This document shows positions 60,801 to 64,000 of a stretch of 64,000 nt of DNA, in pieces. How positions within the stretch are numbered: the stretch's first letter is position 1; every line of letters begins with the position of its first letter. Under the pieces are notes generated by a model, which worked only from the letters and a program-made list of their open reading frames with translations, made no database searches and had not been told where the DNA came from. The position numbers and the translations under genes were made by a program. Source of the stretch: Bacillota bacterium. GTDB taxonomy: Bacteria > Bacillota > Ch66 > Ch109. Where the stretch lies: contig JABLWZ010000011.1 of the NCBI GenBank assembly GCA_013178275.1, positions 1 through 64,000 of the forward strand, in the 5' to 3' direction.

Positions 60801-63602
60801 GAGAAGCCGCCTCTGGGGGAACCGTATCCCAAAACCATTGAAAAATATGGCGCCAAACCCTGGACGGACGAGATACCCCAGATCGGGGCTGAAAAACCTC
60901 CGGTCTCCAAACCGGATGACACCGGAGTAATTGGGCCGGAAGACCCCATGAACACACTGGAAAAGCATGGACTGGGAGGGGAAAAGGCGCCGACCGAAGC
61001 AGCCCAGCCCCAGGGTGAAGTCCCCGCGGCCGGCAAGGAGGACTTGCCCACTCCCGTTTCCAAACCGGAAGACACCGGCGTTATCGGGCCGGAAGACCCC
61101 ATGAACACGCTGAACCAGCATGAACTGGGCGGGAAAACTGTGGACACCCCGGCCGTCTCGGACGAGACGCCGTCCGATTACGGCGAGCCTCCTGCAGCGG
61201 CGGGGCCTTCGTCTGACGGCCTGCCCCAGCACGGAGAAAAGCGTATCCTGACCGGAAAAACGGATGGTCGCAGCATGGAAATCGAGTATAACGCCAAAAC
61301 CGGCGAGTGGATCAATACCGAAAGCGGCGGTATAGTCGACCCGGACCGCTTCGAGCAGTGGCAGGAGGACCTGGCCGAAGACTGGAGCCGCTCAGCGGAA
61401 GACCTTGAAAAGATGGGGTCCCGCCAGGATGCCCACAGCAAGGCGATTGACCAGAACCTGGATGACTGGCAGAAGCTGGAGCAGATGCAGAAGGCGGCTG
61501 AAAAGCATGGTATCGGCGAACCAGGAGGTCCCGGAGACGTTGACAAGGCCATCCAGAAGCTGAAAGACGACATGCTGGCCGGGAAGGAACTCGACCGGGA
61601 TAAGATGGAGCAGATCAACAAAATCATCGACGACCGCATAACCGGCGCCACGGCCGCTGATACCGGGGACCGCTGGGAGGAGGTTCCCTGGTACAAGGAC
61701 CTGGATTCGGCCCTGAAAGCAAACCTGGAGACGGCCAAAGAATTGGTCACCGGGGAAAAAGACGACGGCAGCATCTCATGGCTGGGGATGGGAGCCAGGG
61801 CGGCCATCGGGGCGGCCACCGGGGGAACCTCGGAGTATGTCATGACCGTGGCGGAAGCCATGAGCCGCATCAAAGACTCGGTAGACAAGGGCGAGAGCGA
61901 TATTAGGGCGGTCGCCAAAGCCATCGGGCAGTTGATCCTGGAAGAGGCCGGAGGCGAACTGATTGGAGCCGCCGGCGGCAAGGCCATGAAGGGCTTTGCA
62001 GATACCTTCCCCAACTTCACGCAGAAGGCGGGAGATGTGGCTGAAAAAATCGGCTTGGCAGTCGCTGCCGGCGATTTGATAGCCAGCAGCAAACTGGGGC
62101 TGATAAGCAAGCAGAGCGCCGAGGAGGCCCTGTCTAATCTGGCCAAACAGATGGACGACATAGGCGCCGGCGGGCTGAGAAAGGTTTTCGACGACAAGGT
62201 TGCCGAGGCGGGCCTCAAGGTGGCCAGCGCGGACGACCTGGCCAAGGCATTTGGCAAGGGAACGGCCGAAGGTGCTGACGATCTGGGCAAAGCTGTCGGC
62301 AAGGCGGCGGCGGGCAGCGGCGACGAAATAGCCGGAGGGGCCGGCCGGGCGGCCGATGGACCCGACCTACCCGCCCAAAAAGGCGCCGGAGCGGCGGACG
62401 AGGCAGCCGAGGCGGCGGGCAAAACCGCTCCGGTCGACCGGCCGGCCAGCGGTGCCCGTACGGAGGCGGAGGTGCTAAACGACCCCAGGGCGGTGGCTAA
62501 AGCGGAAAAATCCCTGCAGGAGAACATGGACGGCTTCGATAAGATGCCCGATGCCAAGAAGCAGGAACTGATCAAGGAACAGGCCGTTTACGACGAATAC
62601 CAGCTGCAGGCTGAAGAGAAAAACTGGGAGCTGGCCGACAAGGTGCAGCGGGGCGAAAAGCTCAGCGTAGAAGATGTTCTGAAGATGAAATCCGACCCGG
62701 CGGCGATGAGAAAGCTGAAAGAGATCCAGGAGATCGACGGCCTGGGAGCCGAACTGGGCGACCGCGGCGCCAAAGATTTACAGATCAAGTACAATGAAAC
62801 CCTAAACAAAAATGTATACGAGCCCAGCTACAAGGATGTGCGGGACGCGCTGAAGGATAAATACGGAGAAGTCAGGGTGGACACGATCAGAACACCCGGC
62901 AAGGAATATCACCCCTGGGACATCAACACCGACAACGACATCATCGCCCAGTACAAGGTGGTGCGAAACGGAAAAGAGGAGTGGGTGGAGATACCCCGCG
63001 GCGAATGGGAGGATACCTACTTCAAGTCCTACGCGCAGAACAGCGGCTTCGATCCCCAGGACGCGGCCAAAAAATTTCCCGATGAAGACTGGAGGAAAAT
63101 GTCACAGGCGGAACAGTACCGCAAATGGGGAGAACTGCACGGGGAAAGCCCCACGGACGTGTATCACCCCGAGGGTGCCCGGGACTTCAGCACCCAGCGG
63201 ACTTCCATGTTGGACGGCCAGGCCCCGGATAAGGCGGCCGCCGCCCAGGCGGCCAGAGGGAAGGGCGCGCTGCTCGACTCTGAAGGCCTGGGATTGATGG
63301 AAAAGAACAAAATCAACCACTACTGGGAAAAGGGCGACATCAAGAGCCAGACCGAGGCCATGGAGCAGCTTCGCAAGGCCTCGTCCCAGGCGCAGAACCT
63401 GGAACAGGGATACAAGAACATGGGCTACAAGATAGCCGACATGCCGGCTAACATGAAAGAGGGCATCAAGGCGGTCAATGACAACAGCCTGTCCCCGGCC
63501 GTACGGGCCGCCCGGCTGGCCGAACTGGGCTATGACAGCCCGGGAGATTTCGTGGATAAGCTGACCAGCCGCATCGGTGCGTTAAGAGCCGCTCAAAAAT
63601 GA
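57891..63602 (+). CDS. Giant secreted protein with GFDK pentapeptide repeats, module copy 2
   Basis: About 1903 residues. TTG 57891 is the likely start because GGAGGTGA lies five bases upstream, inside the ORF-track extension. Order: signal peptide (to about 43, ending GTALA); an N-terminal domain; a beta domain (GTIALKGGDGKVYGPWKVST, VVPAGTYTIIDSD) and a GSIPGPSNTTEAVVGVAVPG hydrophobic segment as in 51426; four IIVDTA-like repeats; about 48 GF[DN]K[EATS] pentapeptides (about 551-795); a Lys/Glu linker; about 17 looser GY/GF repeats; two copies of DTGVIGPEDPMNTL; an alpha-helical middle (GAATGGTSEYVMTVAEAMSR); and a C-terminal domain (VRVDTIRTPGKEYHPWDINT, EWVEIPRGEWEDTYF) that might be an effector. 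Function unknown; surface fibre, adhesin or toxin carrier are possible. Confidence 0.8.
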   Translation: MSILNLGRTRKRLKKFFLPMMALTAAVVMLAAAFFPGTALAGNIGDVVTEVAKANYSSPEFDFGSEDATGLNIKLHAGYGNLSKGYGGVSVLGPTDAAGMKAMLQYIDGEANHTSIQTTRMKGCEVREYTMSDGTGVGVILPDYFITVETYKSGNSQAVDFQNAKRIAQQVLDGLERNGLLSQAAPDIEAADPAKKEQSDKPAAAATGKPLDEPVKIADTMNIYGVSSGPTAPTTFSVSSPHLVTFITTYHWNSARGAPGGTIALKGGDGKVYGPWKVSTRPGQGGVPNAYWEVFPNIVVPAGTYTIIDSDPTTWSQNQQSGGRGMGEVKATPHFEAAGGSSGGTGKRTSDGSAAGSGWAASPAGVGSVGSIPGPSNTTEAVVGVAVPGLIATGLGALAGLGGGGGGFAPSGGIPFSPTGGGPYPGAGGGGAQHSAAIQEVGQPGRRRDEPAPIPGIIVDTAEMGQGAIGAPSGDGLIVDTAHEAAVFVRPEPGIIIDTADEAAILIKPDSKTVTDGAGGGIVIDTSALDDRGEAGAEAQTKGVIEESGYDREGYNSEGFDKAGFDKEGFDKAGFNKEGFDKAGFDKAGFDKAGFNKEGFDKAGFDKAGFDKAGFNKEGFDKTGFDKEGFDKAGFNKAGFNKEGFDKTGFDKEGFDKTGFNKEGFDKTGFNKEGFDKTGFNKEGFDKTGFNKEGFDKAGFNKEGFDKAGFNKEGFDKEGFDKSGFNKEGFDKAGFNKEGFDKTGFNKEGFDKAGFNKEGFDKAGFDKEGFDKSGFDKEGFDKAGFDKEGFNKEGLKKEDAEKAAPDKEEPGKAGSGKKAADKAEVDKEGPAKDGYDKDGYDKDGYDRDGRDEYGFGKDGFNENGVDKDGYDREGFDYEGYSCGGYDPWGYDKQGYDKDGYHWSGYNADGYNRSGRHWTENPYEKGSPFDVITGSSSPFAEDRDVIASVSVELDENGRIIGGKNLADSWKPEKPPLGEPYPKTIEKYGAKPWTDEIPQIGAEKPPVSKPDDTGVIGPEDPMNTLEKHGLGGEKAPTEAAQPQGEVPAAGKEDLPTPVSKPEDTGVIGPEDPMNTLNQHELGGKTVDTPAVSDETPSDYGEPPAAAGPSSDGLPQHGEKRILTGKTDGRSMEIEYNAKTGEWINTESGGIVDPDRFEQWQEDLAEDWSRSAEDLEKMGSRQDAHSKAIDQNLDDWQKLEQMQKAAEKHGIGEPGGPGDVDKAIQKLKDDMLAGKELDRDKMEQINKIIDDRITGATAADTGDRWEEVPWYKDLDSALKANLETAKELVTGEKDDGSISWLGMGARAAIGAATGGTSEYVMTVAEAMSRIKDSVDKGESDIRAVAKAIGQLILEEAGGELIGAAGGKAMKGFADTFPNFTQKAGDVAEKIGLAVAAGDLIASSKLGLISKQSAEEALSNLAKQMDDIGAGGLRKVFDDKVAEAGLKVASADDLAKAFGKGTAEGADDLGKAVGKAAAGSGDEIAGGAGRAADGPDLPAQKGAGAADEAAEAAGKTAPVDRPASGARTEAEVLNDPRAVAKAEKSLQENMDGFDKMPDAKKQELIKEQAVYDEYQLQAEEKNWELADKVQRGEKLSVEDVLKMKSDPAAMRKLKEIQEIDGLGAELGDRGAKDLQIKYNETLNKNVYEPSYKDVRDALKDKYGEVRVDTIRTPGKEYHPWDINTDNDIIAQYKVVRNGKEEWVEIPRGEWEDTYFKSYAQNSGFDPQDAAKKFPDEDWRKMSQAEQYRKWGELHGESPTDVYHPEGARDFSTQRTSMLDGQAPDKAAAAQAARGKGALLDSEGLGLMEKNKINHYWEKGDIKSQTEAMEQLRKASSQAQNLEQGYKNMGYKIADMPANMKEGIKAVNDNSLSPAVRAARLAELGYDSPGDFVDKLTSRIGALRAAQK
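59544..60270 (+). repeat. 15-nt tandem repeat coding for GF[DN]K[EATS]
   Basis: About 48 units of 15 bases (for example GGCTTCGATAAAGCC), often paired into 30-base units coding GFDK-[AT]-GFNK-E. Third-base variation is frequent, while the amino acids at positions 1, 2 and 4 are nearly fixed, so selection acts on the protein. Confidence 0.95.
60388..60645 (+). repeat. Divergent GY/GF pentapeptide array
   Basis: About 17 further pentads with Tyr favoured (GYDKDGYDRDG ... GYDPWGYDKQGYDKDGYHWS), less uniform at DNA and protein level than the first array, from which a Lys/Glu linker separates it. Confidence 0.9.
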
Positions 63603-63652
63603 GAAACAGCAAATTAATAAACTGTTGTTGAGCAGGGTAAGGAGGTATGAAA

Positions 63653-64000
63653 ATGGGCATGAATCAAGGTCCGGCGAACATCGAGGTTTTCAAGCTGGCG
63701 CCGGGGGATATCGACCATTTGTTCAGACGCTCGGGAGTGCCAGGCAATCTACTAGCGAACTTTCGATACAACGCGGAGCAGGCGGCGGTCAGCAGCCCGT
63801 CGCAGTGGTTCAAGGCTTTGACGGAGAATCCCGTCTTCCCGGCGGTTACCCGGCAGCTTTTGGCGCCGGATCTGAAGATTTCATTCCATACCGGCGGGAG
63901 CCACGCGGCGGAAGACCAGTATCACGCCCTGCTTTCCAGGGAAAGCAGCACGGTTTTAGGACTGTTTGTCAATTCGGAGGGATACTTGCTGCTGATGCTT
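63653..64000 (+). CDS. Hypothetical protein (partial, runs off the window)
   Basis: Open to the window end from ATG 63653, which has AAGGAGG eight bases upstream (ATG 63647 and 63659 are in frame); not in the ORF track because it is unfinished. The 116 visible residues (NIEVFKLAPGDIDHLFRRSG, NPVFPAVTRQLLAPDLKISF, STVLGLFVNSEGYLLLML) look like a soluble alpha/beta protein without a signal peptide. It lies 50 bases after the giant protein gene, where a dedicated chaperone or immunity protein is often found. That role is inferred from position only. Confidence 0.7.
   Translation, partial: MGMNQGPANIEVFKLAPGDIDHLFRRSGVPGNLLANFRYNAEQAAVSSPSQWFKALTENPVFPAVTRQLLAPDLKISFHTGGSHAAEDQYHALLSRESSTVLGLFVNSEGYLLLML

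Overview
The window looks like chromosomal DNA from an endospore-forming, anaerobic Firmicute, most likely of the Pelotomaculum/Desulfotomaculum type. This is an inference from gene content: a gerA-gerB-gerC spore germination operon, strong AAGGAGG ribosome binding sites, acyl-CoA and CoA-transferase catabolism, and a Nif11-type natural-product cluster with NHLM-type exporters. No rRNA, tRNA, insertion sequence or CRISPR array was seen.

Layout. 1-2.7 kb: a gene remnant at the edge, a BglII-type restriction endonuclease overlapping an MT-A70 adenine methyltransferase, and a PadR regulator. 2.9-9.2 kb: a flavin reductase/rubredoxin/ferredoxin/CDGSH fusion convergent with katG, a small-protein plus FIST-like pair, and a CDF metal exporter. 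9.4-23.8 kb: a RiPP cluster made of a MalT/LuxR regulator, six tandem Nif11-leader precursors, a radical SAM/SPASM enzyme with a large unassigned N-terminal domain, an NHLM ATP-binding ABC transporter, a substrate-binding lipoprotein, an HlyD-like fusion protein and a C39 peptidase/ABC exporter. 24-38 kb: a carboxylate/acyl-CoA catabolic island with two acyl-CoA dehydrogenases, class I and class III CoA-transferases, enoyl-CoA hydratase, MaoC hydratase, APC permease, amidohydrolase, PucR regulator, a soluble chemoreceptor and a stand-alone copy of its sensor domain. 38-42.3 kb: the ger operon on the minus strand. 42.6-46.8 kb: a methyltransferase, an HTH regulator, a PH-like protein and a membrane-embedded LuxR regulator. 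47-64 kb: a GC-rich cell-surface locus with a lipoprotein, an Lgt paralogue, zinc-ribbon membrane proteins, two copies of a three-gene membrane/surface module, a 1134-residue RHS protein and a giant secreted protein carrying about 48 GFDK-type pentapeptide repeats.

Two parts look most novel. In the RiPP cluster, six nearly identical leaders end in GG and are joined to 29-32 residue cores that lack cysteine, carry heptad-spaced glycines and all end in tryptophan. The precursor array has been partly built by segmental duplication that also copied the tail of the regulator gene and a terminator hairpin, with a compensatory base change in its stem. In the surface locus, a Yip1-like membrane protein, a four-helix membrane protein and a secreted protein with a shared beta domain and GSIPGP segment occur twice, once before the RHS gene and once ending in the giant repeat protein. 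This suggests an uncharacterised export or assembly system for large surface or toxin-like proteins.

Intergenic DNA also holds paired repeats: two copies of a structured ~115-nt element flanking the class I CoA-transferase gene, two copies of another ~80-nt element 23 kb apart, and a long inverted repeat before the chemoreceptor gene.
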